Assembly: GCA_003116975.1 (NCBI GenBank)
Contig: BGKB01000076.1
Span: 186,001 to 250,000 of the forward strand
Length of the DNA: 64,000 bases
Source of the DNA: Aurantiochytrium sp. KH105
Taxonomy: Eukaryota; Sar; Bigyra; Thraustochytrida; Thraustochytriidae
Direction: 5' to 3'
The position numbers were made by a program, and so were the translations under genes. Positions 16,991 to 27,216 of the stretch are shown here, in pieces. Within the stretch, counting starts at the first letter, position 1, and the number at the start of each line of letters is the position of its first letter. Below the pieces are notes generated by a model. It did no database searches and had not been told where the DNA came from. It was given only the letters and a program-made list of their open reading frames with translations.

Positions 16991-19900
16991 TTAGCGCTTG
17001 AGGTACGAAATGTACTTGTAGGAAAAAATGTTGAGGATGCGGATGCCAACAGCAAAACCAAAGCACGCACCGAGGCAGAAGCCAATGTCGTCGGCTGCGT
17101 AGCCGAAGCGCTCCTTGGTGTACTCCCAGGCGGTCTCGCCCGTTTCGAGCACACTGCAACCTGGGTTTCCGGCAAACTCTGAAGATGGATCTTCGCACGA
17201 CAGCTGGGAAACCACGAGCCCATTGAGCGAGTAACGGAGCGGGTTAATGTAGGTGAACCACTGCCAAAAGTACGGAACATCGGAAATAGCGATCATAAGA
17301 CCTGCTGCAAAGCACCAGCAGGAGAAGACGACTGCAGCCACCAGATTTGCAACCTGATCATTGGGCAGCGCCGAGGCGAGGAAATGACCCCAAAAGGTGA
17401 TGATCATATTGAAGAGAGTGTAAAACCCCCAGAAGAGGAAAAACGCGGACGCGTTCGCCCAGAGACCCGCAATGAAGTAGAAAATTGAAACAAAAACGAG
17501 GCCAGCCGCGATAATGTACGGCAGCTCAGACACAGTTGTGGCGATGACCAATGGCGCCACACCGTAGTACGAAGCTGCGCGCTCACGGTAAAAGGGAGCG
17601 CGTTCAATGAGCACGGTCGGCAAGACCGTGTTCTGCGACATGAAACTCAGAAAGGCGGAGGCCATAAAGAGCAAGCCTACAAGGCCTTGGATGTCCTGCA
17701 CGGTCGTGAGATTTGATCCTTGCATGAGGAACGCCAAACCAAAGTAGAGAGCCGCAATAACGGCCACCACGAAGCGGGTCGTATTGTACGCCGGATCCCG
17801 CCAGTACGAACGAAACCAGCGCAACGTCAGCTGCTCCGTCTGCATAGCAAACGTGCTAGCAAACGTGGTGTCAAATGTAATTTCGGGTCGCTCGTCCAGG
17901 TTGCGCTGCACAAGAGCATCGTACTTGCGATCGTTCTCCTTTTTCAGATCGCCATCTCGGTACAGTTGCGCATAGTCCACGCCGGGCCCGGCGTTTGCGC
18001 CAATCGCCTCCAGCATGTAGGTCGCAGGATTGTAGCGAGGATTTGGCATGCCAGTGGTGCCAGGCAAAGCGTCCAGGTAGGTGAGCAGGTCATCGCAGTT
18101 GTTCTTGCCCAGATCACCAAAGTAAACCACTTCGCCTCCACGACGCAAAAGAAGCAGGCGGTCGAACTTGGTAAAGATCGCCTTGGAAGGCTGGTGAATC
18201 GTGCAAACGACCGTACGTCCGCTGCGCGCAATGCGCTCGATACCATCCATCACCACGCGCGCAGAGCTCGCGTCGAGGCCTGAGGTTGGCTCGTCTGCAA
18301 AGATAATCGCCGGGTTCGCGGCCAACTCGACACCAATGGTCAGCCGTTTCGCTTGTTCCGTGCTGAGCCCACCTGCAGACTTGAAGCCAATAGGCCGGTT
18401 GCGGATAGGTTCAAGTCGAAGCGTCTCGATCACTTGCTCCACAAAGGCCTCTTTCTCCGCACGAGGAATGTCCGATGGCTGACGCAAAAATGCAGAAAAG
18501 ATGAGCGCCTCGTGTACGGTTGCTTTGGGGCTGTGAATGTCGTTCTGCTCGACATAGCCAATGATGCGCGAGAACGTTGTCTTGTCCTGAGGACGGCCAT
18601 TCACCAGGACCTCACCCTCGATGCGACCGCCAGTTTTGCGCAGCGCAAGCACATCCATGAGGGTCGACTTGCCAGCTCCACTGCTGCCCATGAGGGCGGT
18701 AAGTGTGCCCGCTTCGGCAAAGCCGGTGATGCCCTTGAGCAGGCTGAGACTGTAGGTGCCTCGCTTATCGCCAGGACGCTTGACCGAGTACCAAAGGTCG
18801 CGGAACTCGAGATCTGCGGGAATGAAGTCTCGTTTGTTGAGAGAGCTCTCGACATGAAGATCAACCTCTTCAGAGCTTGCCGGATCCGGCCGTGTTGTCG
18901 AGGAAGATTTGAAGTCCGACGTGCTGGACGAAGAAGGATCAGCGAGCGCGGCAGCGGCTGCCTTGATGTTGGGTTCACGATTGAGCTCACTCGCGGACCG
19001 CTCGGTGAGAACGCGCTCGAGTTCCATGACATCCGGATCATTTCTCTCCTCAGCATCGGAATCCTGAACAGCGCGGCCACCACTGCCTCCGCTTCCATCG
19101 AAGCGAAGGTATACGTAGCCCACGTAGCTTGCACAGAGCGAAACAATGGTGTAGCCAATGAGCCAAAGAATACCAGCCCAAATGTAGGTAGTATCTCGCT
19201 CAATGCCGAAAAGTTGCAATGCATAGTCTTGCTGCTCGCGAGTGAAAGCGTTCGATGTAAAAATGGTCAGGACACCAGCGCGGAAACCCCAGGCCGTGGG
19301 CGAGAGCCAGTAGATCCAGATGAACCAGGGTGGGATCGTGTCAAACGTGAGAATGTACCCACTAAAAATACAGACACTGGCAATGCACAGACCTGACATG
19401 ACTTGGCCTACCGAAGGAGAGGGCGACAGGGAGGCAAGCGCGCGCAGAAAGGCGCCTGTAGAGATGTTGAGGACAAGCATGAGAAACCAGTAAAGCATGA
19501 AGCAGCCCCCAACATCGGATGGTTCCCCTGTCTGCGCGTTCTCACCCCATGGAACGATTTCGGCGATCCAGAATGCCGTGACGGAAAGTAAGGTCGTCTC
19601 GACAAAAGCCATGGGCAGCACCGAGAGCGCCTCTGCGATGACGTAATTGACTGTACGAAAAAAGAAACTGTCGCTCTGCTTGTAAAAGACAGGTCGCTGC
19701 GTCAATACAACGGGGATCTGCGAGGCACCCGCCAAAGCGCTGTGGATGAAAGTTGCAAACAGTAGTCCATAACGCTCAATTGTGGGCGTCTGGTCTTCGG
19801 AAGCATTTGTAGGTAATTGCGGGTCAAGCTGGAAGAACAACGAGCCCAAGTACACGCCAACGACGACGGCCTGGATGATTCGTGTGCGAACGAACTCGAT

Positions 19901-21541
19901 ATCACGAAAGGCGAGCGAGACCTGGCGCGTCACGACCATGCCCATCTCCTTGAAGAATGAGTTCGAGTACACTGGAGCGTCCGAGGCGTACAAGTCGCGA
20001 CGCATGTCAGAGTCAATCACGTTGTCCGGATTGCAGTATCGCTCCATCGCAGTGCGCTGACGCTCCGAAAAGGACGATTCCGCCCAAGCGTCTGCTAAGG
20101 CCTTTTCATCGGCGGGAGCGTTCGAACGCGTCTGATACTTGCGCCGATCTGGGGTTGTGACTTCTTGAATAAAGTCCGCGACGTCCATTTCCTCGGGACA
20201 AGTGAAACCAATGCTTTCAAAGTATGGTAGCACGTTCTCACGCGGACCGTGGTAGACGACGTATCCGAGCGCAAGCACCATGATCTCATCAAACAACGCG
20301 TACGTCTCGGGCGGCGGCTGAAGCAGCGCGCACACGGGCGTCAGATCGAGCCGCTTGGCGACGCCCGTGATGCGACGGCAAATATCAAAGGTCGCCGAGC
20401 TGTCCAGACCCGTTGAGATCTGGTCGTAAAAGGCCAGCGGGCGACGCGCCATCATCATCTCGGCGGACGTCACGCGCTTCTTCTCGCCGCCTGAGACGCC
20501 GCGCAAAAGGTCGTTGCCCACGATGGTGTCGGCAGCGTTGCTTAGCGCCAAGTTGCGAATGACAAAGTCCGGAAAGTTCTCGAACTCGTCGCGCACGCGC
20601 TGCACGTCTTCGTCGCTGGCCTCGGCCGAGATGCCAACCTTGTCGATGGCCTTTTGCGCCGAGTCGGGTCCGCCAAAGCAGTTGTATGCAAACTGCAGAG
20701 TCTCGCGGACGGTGAGCACAGGAATGTGGTTATCGTTCTGGTCCACATAGGTGGACAGCTTGCGCACGTGCAGGTCTTCAGGGCGGAAGCCCGAGTAGAA
20801 GATGTCGCCCGAGAGCTTGCGTGGTCCCCCGACCTTGGCGCGGCCGCTGAGGATCTTGAAGAGCGTGGTGACGCCGCAGCCAGGCGGTCCGAGAACAAGG
20901 GTCGACTTGCCGGCCTCGAAGGAGCCTGAGACGCCGTTGATGATGGGCAAATCGACACGCCCACCCTTTTCCATCTTTGTAATGATTGGAGTCACCATGG
21001 CGTTGGCTACGTTGGGAATGCCAACATCTTTCGTAGGAACATTGACCGTGTACGTAATGTCACGAAAGCCAACGTTGACAGGCCAATGCCCATCGCCTTT
21101 GACACGCGAGATGAGGTGTGCATGCTGGACCATGGTCATTTCCCTCATGCTCGACTCCAGAGCGCTGGCCAGTTTTGATGAGCGGTCGATTGTGCCATCC
21201 TCGAGAAGGCCCGTGAGTAGAAGGAGGTCTTCTTCGGAGAGATCGACGCTGACCTTGGTCTTGTCGCCTTGGTCCTGCTGTTCCTGTTTACTCCGTACGC
21301 CATCCCTGATGCGATCGAGGAGTGCGCGTACCTTGTCCTTGTCTGCGCTCGAGTCAACGCGTGCACTCTGCGATGCTTGGGCAAATCCATCCTCGTTATC
21401 ATTCGTCGACACCGTAACAACACCGTCCTCGGACCCCAGACTGGCCGACTCCTGCGGCGACGATGATCCTAGACCGTCGCTTGGGTGCGACAGCAGCATG
21501 TTAGACTTTTTCTCGTCGGCGGCACCGCCTTCGTTGAGCAT
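16991..21541 (-). CDS. PDR-A: full-size ABCG/PDR ABC transporter
   Basis: A 1516-residue pump with the PDR order NBD1-TMD1-NBD2-TMD2 at the plasma membrane or an endomembrane. The start MLNEGGAADE is chosen because paralogues begin with ML plus acidic residues; another in-frame ATG lies at 21832. A conserved N-terminal block (DEHL-type helix, then HWPVNVGFRDITYTV) precedes NBD1. NBD1 has Walker A GPPGCGVTT (about 216, Val replacing Lys), signature VSGGE (about 348) and Walker B ending FYDQ rather than DE. NBD2 has an intact Walker A GSSGAGKST (about 948), a deviant signature LSTEQ (about 1059) and Walker B FADEPTSGLD. One ATP site is thus catalytic and one degenerate, as in fungal Pdr5. About six hydrophobic helices follow each NBD. 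The last extracellular loop has paired cysteines (CEDP...PGC), and the tail is SYLKR. Substrate unknown; lipids, sterols or drugs are typical. Confidence 0.93.
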   Translation of the reverse strand: MLNEGGAADEKKSNMLLSHPSDGLGSSSPQESASLGSEDGVVTVSTNDNEDGFAQASQSARVDSSADKDKVRALLDRIRDGVRSKQEQQDQGDKTKVSVDLSEEDLLLLTGLLEDGTIDRSSKLASALESSMREMTMVQHAHLISRVKGDGHWPVNVGFRDITYTVNVPTKDVGIPNVANAMVTPIITKMEKGGRVDLPIINGVSGSFEAGKSTLVLGPPGCGVTTLFKILSGRAKVGGPRKLSGDIFYSGFRPEDLHVRKLSTYVDQNDNHIPVLTVRETLQFAYNCFGGPDSAQKAIDKVGISAEASDEDVQRVRDEFENFPDFVIRNLALSNAADTIVGNDLLRGVSGGEKKRVTSAEMMMARRPLAFYDQISTGLDSSATFDICRRITGVAKRLDLTPVCALLQPPPETYALFDEIMVLALGYVVYHGPRENVLPYFESIGFTCPEEMDVADFIQEVTTPDRRKYQTRSNAPADEKALADAWAESSFSERQRTAMERYCNPDNVIDSDMRRDLYASDAPVYSNSFFKEMGMVVTRQVSLAFRDIEFVRTRIIQAVVVGVYLGSLFFQLDPQLPTNASEDQTPTIERYGLLFATFIHSALAGASQIPVVLTQRPVFYKQSDSFFFRTVNYVIAEALSVLPMAFVETTLLSVTAFWIAEIVPWGENAQTGEPSDVGGCFMLYWFLMLVLNISTGAFLRALASLSPSPSVGQVMSGLCIASVCIFSGYILTFDTIPPWFIWIYWLSPTAWGFRAGVLTIFTSNAFTREQQDYALQLFGIERDTTYIWAGILWLIGYTIVSLCASYVGYVYLRFDGSGGSGGRAVQDSDAEERNDPDVMELERVLTERSASELNREPNIKAAAAALADPSSSSTSDFKSSSTTRPDPASSEEVDLHVESSLNKRDFIPADLEFRDLWYSVKRPGDKRGTYSLSLLKGITGFAEAGTLTALMGSSGAGKSTLMDVLALRKTGGRIEGEVLVNGRPQDKTTFSRIIGYVEQNDIHSPKATVHEALIFSAFLRQPSDIPRAEKEAFVEQVIETLRLEPIRNRPIGFKSAGGLSTEQAKRLTIGVELAANPAIIFADEPTSGLDASSARVVMDGIERIARSGRTVVCTIHQPSKAIFTKFDRLLLLRRGGEVVYFGDLGKNNCDDLLTYLDALPGTTGMPNPRYNPATYMLEAIGANAGPGVDYAQLYRDGDLKKENDRKYDALVQRNLDERPEITFDTTFASTFAMQTEQLTLRWFRSYWRDPAYNTTRFVVAVIAALYFGLAFLMQGSNLTTVQDIQGLVGLLFMASAFLSFMSQNTVLPTVLIERAPFYRERAASYYGVAPLVIATTVSELPYIIAAGLVFVSIFYFIAGLWANASAFFLFWGFYTLFNMIITFWGHFLASALPNDQVANLVAAVVFSCWCFAAGLMIAISDVPYFWQWFTYINPLRYSLNGLVVSQLSCEDPSSEFAGNPGCSVLETGETAWEYTKERFGYAADDIGFCLGACFGFAVGIRILNIFSYKYISYLKR

Positions 21542-22740
21542 GGTGTCACACCTCCCTAGCTGCCGGTGGCCGCAATTCCGGGTTTGCCGCAGACCACAAG
21601 CCCGACGATTCCTGGACGCATCATTGGCTACAACCAGCCAGTCAATCTGCCCGCGCCGTCGCCGCGACTCGTACCGGGCAGAACCGCTGTCCCTCGAGCG
21701 GTGACATTGTCGTTCATCGTTGGAACCTGGACCAACCAGCCACAGCACATCCCGTTCTGTCGTTCGAGGCGTGGCATGCACGCCGTCCGTACCCGCACCA
21801 GCACGCATGAATCTGTGCGTGCGGATATGCATTTATGCCTCGACGACGCGGTCGTTGCCGTCGCCGCCGCTTCTGCCACTGCCGTCTTCATCTTCGTCCA
21901 GCGAGCGGGGAATTCGCTCGCTCGACCCCCGCGAGCAACTGCAAATGCCGTGTCGCAAGCAGTGCGCCAGCTCGTTCTGACGTTCGTTCTCTTCATCTCG
22001 CCCCGCTCCCAAGCTTCCCGAGCGCGGCGCGCCGCGTGCGCTGCGATCGAGGTCCGGCAGCTCGCTCGGCCTCGCGCGCGAGAAGGCAGCAAAGCGCCAC
22101 GCGCTCGTCCTCGAGGCTCGCGACGTCGAGGGCGCGCGCGAGCCTCAAGATCGGGCGCCGTCCATGTCGTCCATCCCGGCCGAGGCCGCGCCGTCGTCGC
22201 GAGGCCCAGCCAGCCGAGCACGTCCGTCCAGGGCGCGCGCGAGGGCTCTCGTCGCGGCAGCTTGACTCGGCGCGACGGCCGTCTCGCGGGGCCGAGGTCT
22301 GGGATTTGGAGGCGACGGCGTGGCTTGGGCTTCTCTCGCGACGGCGTCGTGGTCACTAGGCCCCCCCCCAAAGATCTCCTGGCTGGCGGGTAGTATAAAA
22401 GAGCGTGCATCCGCAACGCCTTTCTTTCTTCCGTGATCTCGATGCTCCTCATAACAAGAGGCTGCAAGGCACACGAGAGAATGGGCGTCGGAGAACTCGT
22501 GAGAACAGCGTTACCGTGACTGATGAGGATGGACGAAGTTGAAACGTGCCAGATCATGATGATGATGGATGGGTCTTGTGTGCTCCGCGATGCCGAGATC
22601 CTCTCTCTCGCAGAGGTCGATCGATCGTCTCAATGAGATGGACAACAAGAGCAGCGAGCTGAGCGCCGGCACAAAAAAGGGTCAATCAATCAAAAGCGGC
22701 AAAAATCAGTTGTTTGCAAGGTATTGTACGGCTCCTTCAA
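21542..22740. promoter_or_regulatory. Upstream region of PDR-A / 3' flank of PDR-B
   Basis: PDR-A and PDR-B are tandem on the minus strand, so this 1.2 kb is the promoter of PDR-A. It has a C-rich run near 22362-22372 and a plus-strand TATAAAAG at about 22393, the wrong orientation for PDR-A. No protein-like open frame is evident. Confidence 0.45.
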
Positions 22741-25700
22741 TCAGCGCTTGAGGTACGAAACGTAGGTGTAGCACAGGGCGGTGATGATGCGAAAGCCGCC
22801 CGCAAAGCCGGCAAGGGCACCAATGCAGAACTTCCAGTCGTGGGCCTCGTAGCCAAAGTTCTCCCGCGTAAACTCCCAAACGGTTTGACCTGTATCGAGC
22901 TCAAAGCAGCCAGGCTTCATCGGCGTCGCAGAGGCGTCCTCACAGGACAGCTGAGAGACCACGAGGGCGTTGAGCGCATAGCGAATCGGATTGATGGCCA
23001 CGAGCCACTGCCAAAAACCAGGAATGTCGTCCCAGGCGATCATGAGCCCCGAGCTGATGGACCAGAATCCCAAGGAAACGCCGCCCATGACATTTGCCAC
23101 CTGATCATTGGGGCATGCGGTAGCGAGCAAATGACCCCAGAACGTCATGGTCATCATCAACAAAAAGTAGGCGAACCAAAAGAGGAAGAAGGAAACCGCA
23201 TCGTGATACAGGTACACGATAAAGTAGAAGATGCTCACGTAAAGGAGCGTGGTGAACAACAGGTAGGGGAACTCCGACAACGTCTGGGCAATCACCATTG
23301 GCGTAACGCTGTAAAAGTTGGCCGCGCGTTCGCGGTAAAACGGAGCCCGCTCGTCCATGATGGTTGGAATGGCCGTGTTAAGCGCGATGACGCCCATGAA
23401 GGTAGAGCAGTGGTACAGCAAACCGATGAAACTCTGCACATCCGAGGAAGACTCAATGCTAAGTCCATTGCGGAAGAAGGAAAAGCCAAAAAAGATGGCA
23501 ATCACCACCGAGACCAGCACACGGGTCGTGTTGTAGCCAGGGTTACGCCAAAAGGAAAGCCACCAGCGCTTCATGAGCTGGTCAGCTTGTGTGGCAAAGG
23601 TGCTCGCGTACCCATCGTCAAAGTGAAGCTCGCGACGCTCTTCAAGGTTGCGCTGGATGAGCGTCTCAATCGCCTCGTCATTCGTGCGGCGCAAATCACT
23701 CTCGCGGTACTCGGCCGCATAGTCTGCCTTGACCTTTTTGCCAGCACTCGCGCCAATCGCCTCGAGCATGTAGGTGGCCGGATTGTATCGTGGATTGGGC
23801 ATGAGCTCCGTGCCAGGAATGGCCGCCAAGTAGTCGAGCAGCTTTTGCGAACCCTGGCCGAGGTCGCCAAAGTACACCATCTCGCCACCGCGGCGAAGGA
23901 GAAGCAAACGGTCGAACTTCATAAAAATGTCCTTGGACGGCTGGTGGATCGTGCAAACAACAGTGCGCCCCGCGCGCGCAATACGGTCAAGGCCGTCCAT
24001 GACGATACGCGCCGAATTGGCGTCGAGACCCGAGGTCGGCTCGTCTGCAAAGATAATGGCTGGGTTGGCAGCCAGCTCGACAGCAATGGTCACTCGTTTG
24101 GCCTGCTCGGTGGTCAAGCCACCCGATGTCTTGAAGCCAATGGCGAAATCGCGAATGTTTTCGAGCTTGAGCGTGTCAATAACTTGTTCCACAAAGCGAT
24201 CCTTCTCGGCCCGAGAAATGCGCGCAGGCTGCCGCAGGTAGGCTGAAAAGGTAATGGCCTCGTGCACGGTCGCGTTCGGGCTGTGAATATCCATCTGCTC
24301 CACATAGCCAATGACCCGGGAGAAGCTCGTCTTTTCCTGCGGCCGGCCATTGACCAGGACCTCGCCACGAATCTTGCCTCCCGTCTTGCGCAGCGCCAAG
24401 ACATCCATCAAAGTTGATTTACCAGCACCACTGCTGCCCATGAGAGCCGTCAAGGTTCCCGCCTCGGCATATCCTGTGATGCCCTTGAGAAGGTCCAAGT
24501 TGTAGCTGCCCTTGCTATCTTCGGGGCCTTGCACAGAGTACCAGAGATCGCGAAAGACGAGATCGGCTGGCTCAAAATCTTCCTGAGCAAGCGAAGTATG
24601 AACGCGCACGGCGACATCATTGTCGGCCGGGGTGTCCGCAGAGGAGGCGCCCGACTTGTTGTCCTCCACGGTCCCGATCGGGCGATTGCCAATTTCCATC
24701 ATGGAGCTCGTGTTGCGCTCCTTCCATACGCGCTCCACTTCGGCAACTTCCGGGTCGTGGGTGTCTTCTGCATCAGGCCCTGCCTTCGTTTGGCGGCCGC
24801 CGTTGTCCTCGTAGCGCACATTCTCGTACGTGAGGAAGCTAATGAAAACGTAGAGGATTCCGTAAGCGACGAGCATGAGAATGCCACCCCAAAGATACTT
24901 GTCATCCTCGGTCACACCAAAGAGGCTGAGTGAATAGGTTCGCTGCGCATCAGTAAAAGCTTTCGAGCCAAAAATGACCAGACACGCAGACCGAAAGGCC
25001 CATCCGATTGGCGAAAGCCAGTAGATCCAGATGAACCAGACCGGAATCTGGTCCGCTGTGATGATGTAGCCGCTAAAGAGAACTGTTGAACCGATGGAAA
25101 TGGCTGCAAGGACCTGTGAGATGGAGGGGGTTGGTGAGATTGCACCGATGGCGCGAAGATAGCCTCCAAAGGAAAAGTTCATGGCAAAGAGCACGACCAC
25201 AAAGAGCATGAAGCGAGCTCCGGTGTCGATCACCCCCGTCTGCGTGGCGTCTCCCCACGGCACAAGCGCGGAGAGAAAGAACACGAGCGCGGCGAGAAGA
25301 ATGGACTCGACGAGAGCAATAGGCAGAACCACCGCAGTCTCGCTGAGCACATAGTTGATGGTCCGGAAGAAAAAGCTTCCGCTTTGCTTGTAGTACACGG
25401 GGCGCTGGGCGAGAACGACGGGCATTTGTGCCAAGCCGGAGAGAAGACTTTGCATGAGAACAGCAAAGAGGATGCCGAAGCGCTGCGTGGCAGGTGTCTG
25501 ATCGTCGTTGGCACTTGTGGGTAGATTTGGGTCCAAGTCGAGAAAGATGGAGCCCATGAAGACACCCATGACGATGGCCTGGCCAATGCGCGCCGCAAGA
25601 AAGGCACCATCGCGAAAGGTGAGCTTGAGCTGGCGCACAAAAATGAGATTGAGCTCCTTGCAAAAAGAGTTTGCGTAGACGGGCGTGTTGACCGAGTACA

Positions 25701-27216
25701 GCTCGCGCTGTACGGGAGACTCAATCTTGTTCCCGGGGTTGCACCAGTACGCCGTGGCGTCCCGCTTATTCTGGGAAAAGGGCGACTCGAGCCAGGCTCT
25801 GGCCATTTCCTCCTCGTCGGATGGCGCATTGGCATGCGTTTGGTATCGTGTGCGAGCTGGTGTCGTGACCTCTTGGATAAAGTCGGCAATGTCACGATCA
25901 TGAGGACAATCAAAGCCAATGCTGGAAAAGTACGGGAGCACGTCCTCGCGCGGGCCATGAAAGACAATGTGTCCAAGGGCGAGAATGAGGATTTCGTCAA
26001 AGAGCGAATAGGTTTCAGGCGGTGGCTGGAGCAAAGCGACAACCGGCGTCAAGGCCAGGCTCTTCGCGACGCCCGTAATGCGACGACAAATGTCAAAGGT
26101 CGCAGCACTGTCGAGGCCGGTGGAGATCTGATCGTATAGGGCGATGGGGCGTCGGCCCATGAGCATTTCCGCGGAGGTGACGCGCTTCTTTTCGCCTCCA
26201 GAGACGCCGCGCAGCAGCTCATCGCCAACGATGGTGTCGGCAGCGTTGGTGAGGGCAAGGTTGTCAATGATGAATTGGGGCAGATCCTCGAGCTGCTCGC
26301 GAATGTGCGCCCACTCTTCCTCTGAAATTTCATCCGAGACGCCCGAGCGGGTCATGACGTGCTGCGCCATCTCGGGGCCTCCGAAGCAGTCGTAGGCAAA
26401 TTGCAAGGTCTCGCGGACCGTAAGCACGGGGCAATGCACATCGACCTGACCGATAAAGGTGATGAGCTTGCGCAGATAAATCTCTTTGGCCGTGAAACCA
26501 GAGTAGAAGATATCGCCTGAAAGCTTGCGCGCGTGACCTGTCTTGGCGCGCCCTGACAGCACCTTAAAGAGCGAGCTGACACCGCAGCCGGGAGGGCCGA
26601 GGACGAGTGTGGACTTGCCGGCTTCAAAGACGCCCGAGACGTTGCGCAAGATGGGCAAATCGAGACGACGTGACTTGTCGCAAGCAAAAAAGGGGGTCAG
26701 CATCTTGTAAAAGGTGGTGCCCACGGTAGAGATGCCAACGTCGACTTTGCGAACATTGACCGAGTAGGTGAGGTTCTGAAAGGCAAGGTTGACGGGCCAT
26801 GTGTCGTCGCCCTCTGCGCGCGCTACCATGTTGGCGTATTGTACCATTGTCATTTGTCGATCAACGGGCTCGAGCGTGGTCCCGAGTCGCGAGGGTGCTC
26901 GGATCAGGCCTTGGTCCATGAGTTGTCCCAGAAGACCAACCTCCTCGCTCGTGAGCGTGACCTGGACCTTTTCCTTGTCCGTGGTGTTTTGGCGCTGGGC
27001 TTGTTTCTGAAGCCGTCCCAGGAGGGCTCGGATTCTCGCTGCTTCTTCCTCGTTGGGTCGTTGCGCCTTGCGTCGAGACTCGCCCTCTTCGACGTTGAAC
27101 GCGTCATCCTCCGCCAAGCCATCTTCGCCGAGGATGACATCTCCTTCCTCGTCGGTCAAGGTCTCGGTCTCGGTCTCTGCCTCGACCTTGCGGGGTACTT
27201 CGCTGTCAGCCAGCAT
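22741..27216 (-). CDS. PDR-B: full-size ABCG/PDR ABC transporter
   Basis: A 1491-residue paralogue in tandem behind PDR-A. I start at the ATG at 27216 (MLADSEVPRK); the frame extends 24 codons further, but only from GTG. The acidic N-terminus is followed by the family block with ARIRALLGRLQKQ and GLLGQLMDQGLIRAPSRL. NBD1 Walker A is GPPGCGVSS (about 204; Lys lost, and Ser-Ser instead of Thr-Thr), with signature VSGGEKKRVT (about 335) and LYDQISTGLDS. NBD2 Walker A is GSSGAGKST (about 922), and the signature is LTTEQ (about 1037), unlike the LSTEQ of most paralogues. Among the six, its NBD1 site seems the most altered. The terminal loop reads SCEDASATPMKPGC and the tail VSYLKR. No introns. Confidence 0.93.
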   Translation of the reverse strand: MLADSEVPRKVEAETETETLTDEEGDVILGEDGLAEDDAFNVEEGESRRKAQRPNEEEAARIRALLGRLQKQAQRQNTTDKEKVQVTLTSEEVGLLGQLMDQGLIRAPSRLGTTLEPVDRQMTMVQYANMVARAEGDDTWPVNLAFQNLTYSVNVRKVDVGISTVGTTFYKMLTPFFACDKSRRLDLPILRNVSGVFEAGKSTLVLGPPGCGVSSLFKVLSGRAKTGHARKLSGDIFYSGFTAKEIYLRKLITFIGQVDVHCPVLTVRETLQFAYDCFGGPEMAQHVMTRSGVSDEISEEEWAHIREQLEDLPQFIIDNLALTNAADTIVGDELLRGVSGGEKKRVTSAEMLMGRRPIALYDQISTGLDSAATFDICRRITGVAKSLALTPVVALLQPPPETYSLFDEILILALGHIVFHGPREDVLPYFSSIGFDCPHDRDIADFIQEVTTPARTRYQTHANAPSDEEEMARAWLESPFSQNKRDATAYWCNPGNKIESPVQRELYSVNTPVYANSFCKELNLIFVRQLKLTFRDGAFLAARIGQAIVMGVFMGSIFLDLDPNLPTSANDDQTPATQRFGILFAVLMQSLLSGLAQMPVVLAQRPVYYKQSGSFFFRTINYVLSETAVVLPIALVESILLAALVFFLSALVPWGDATQTGVIDTGARFMLFVVVLFAMNFSFGGYLRAIGAISPTPSISQVLAAISIGSTVLFSGYIITADQIPVWFIWIYWLSPIGWAFRSACLVIFGSKAFTDAQRTYSLSLFGVTEDDKYLWGGILMLVAYGILYVFISFLTYENVRYEDNGGRQTKAGPDAEDTHDPEVAEVERVWKERNTSSMMEIGNRPIGTVEDNKSGASSADTPADNDVAVRVHTSLAQEDFEPADLVFRDLWYSVQGPEDSKGSYNLDLLKGITGYAEAGTLTALMGSSGAGKSTLMDVLALRKTGGKIRGEVLVNGRPQEKTSFSRVIGYVEQMDIHSPNATVHEAITFSAYLRQPARISRAEKDRFVEQVIDTLKLENIRDFAIGFKTSGGLTTEQAKRVTIAVELAANPAIIFADEPTSGLDANSARIVMDGLDRIARAGRTVVCTIHQPSKDIFMKFDRLLLLRRGGEMVYFGDLGQGSQKLLDYLAAIPGTELMPNPRYNPATYMLEAIGASAGKKVKADYAAEYRESDLRRTNDEAIETLIQRNLEERRELHFDDGYASTFATQADQLMKRWWLSFWRNPGYNTTRVLVSVVIAIFFGFSFFRNGLSIESSSDVQSFIGLLYHCSTFMGVIALNTAIPTIMDERAPFYRERAANFYSVTPMVIAQTLSEFPYLLFTTLLYVSIFYFIVYLYHDAVSFFLFWFAYFLLMMTMTFWGHLLATACPNDQVANVMGGVSLGFWSISSGLMIAWDDIPGFWQWLVAINPIRYALNALVVSQLSCEDASATPMKPGCFELDTGQTVWEFTRENFGYEAHDWKFCIGALAGFAGGFRIITALCYTYVSYLKR

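Noticed and set aside
22714..24246. 510-codon plus-strand frame opposite PDR-B, with TATAAAAG about 320 bp upstream at 22393
   Set aside because: The TATA-like sequence is suggestive, but the translation is the antisense of PDR-B and shows no recognisable protein features.
26168..26175. TCCGCGGA, identical to the yeast PDR response element
   Set aside because: It lies inside the PDR-B coding region and I noticed no clear cluster of such sites in the PDR spacers, so chance is likely.
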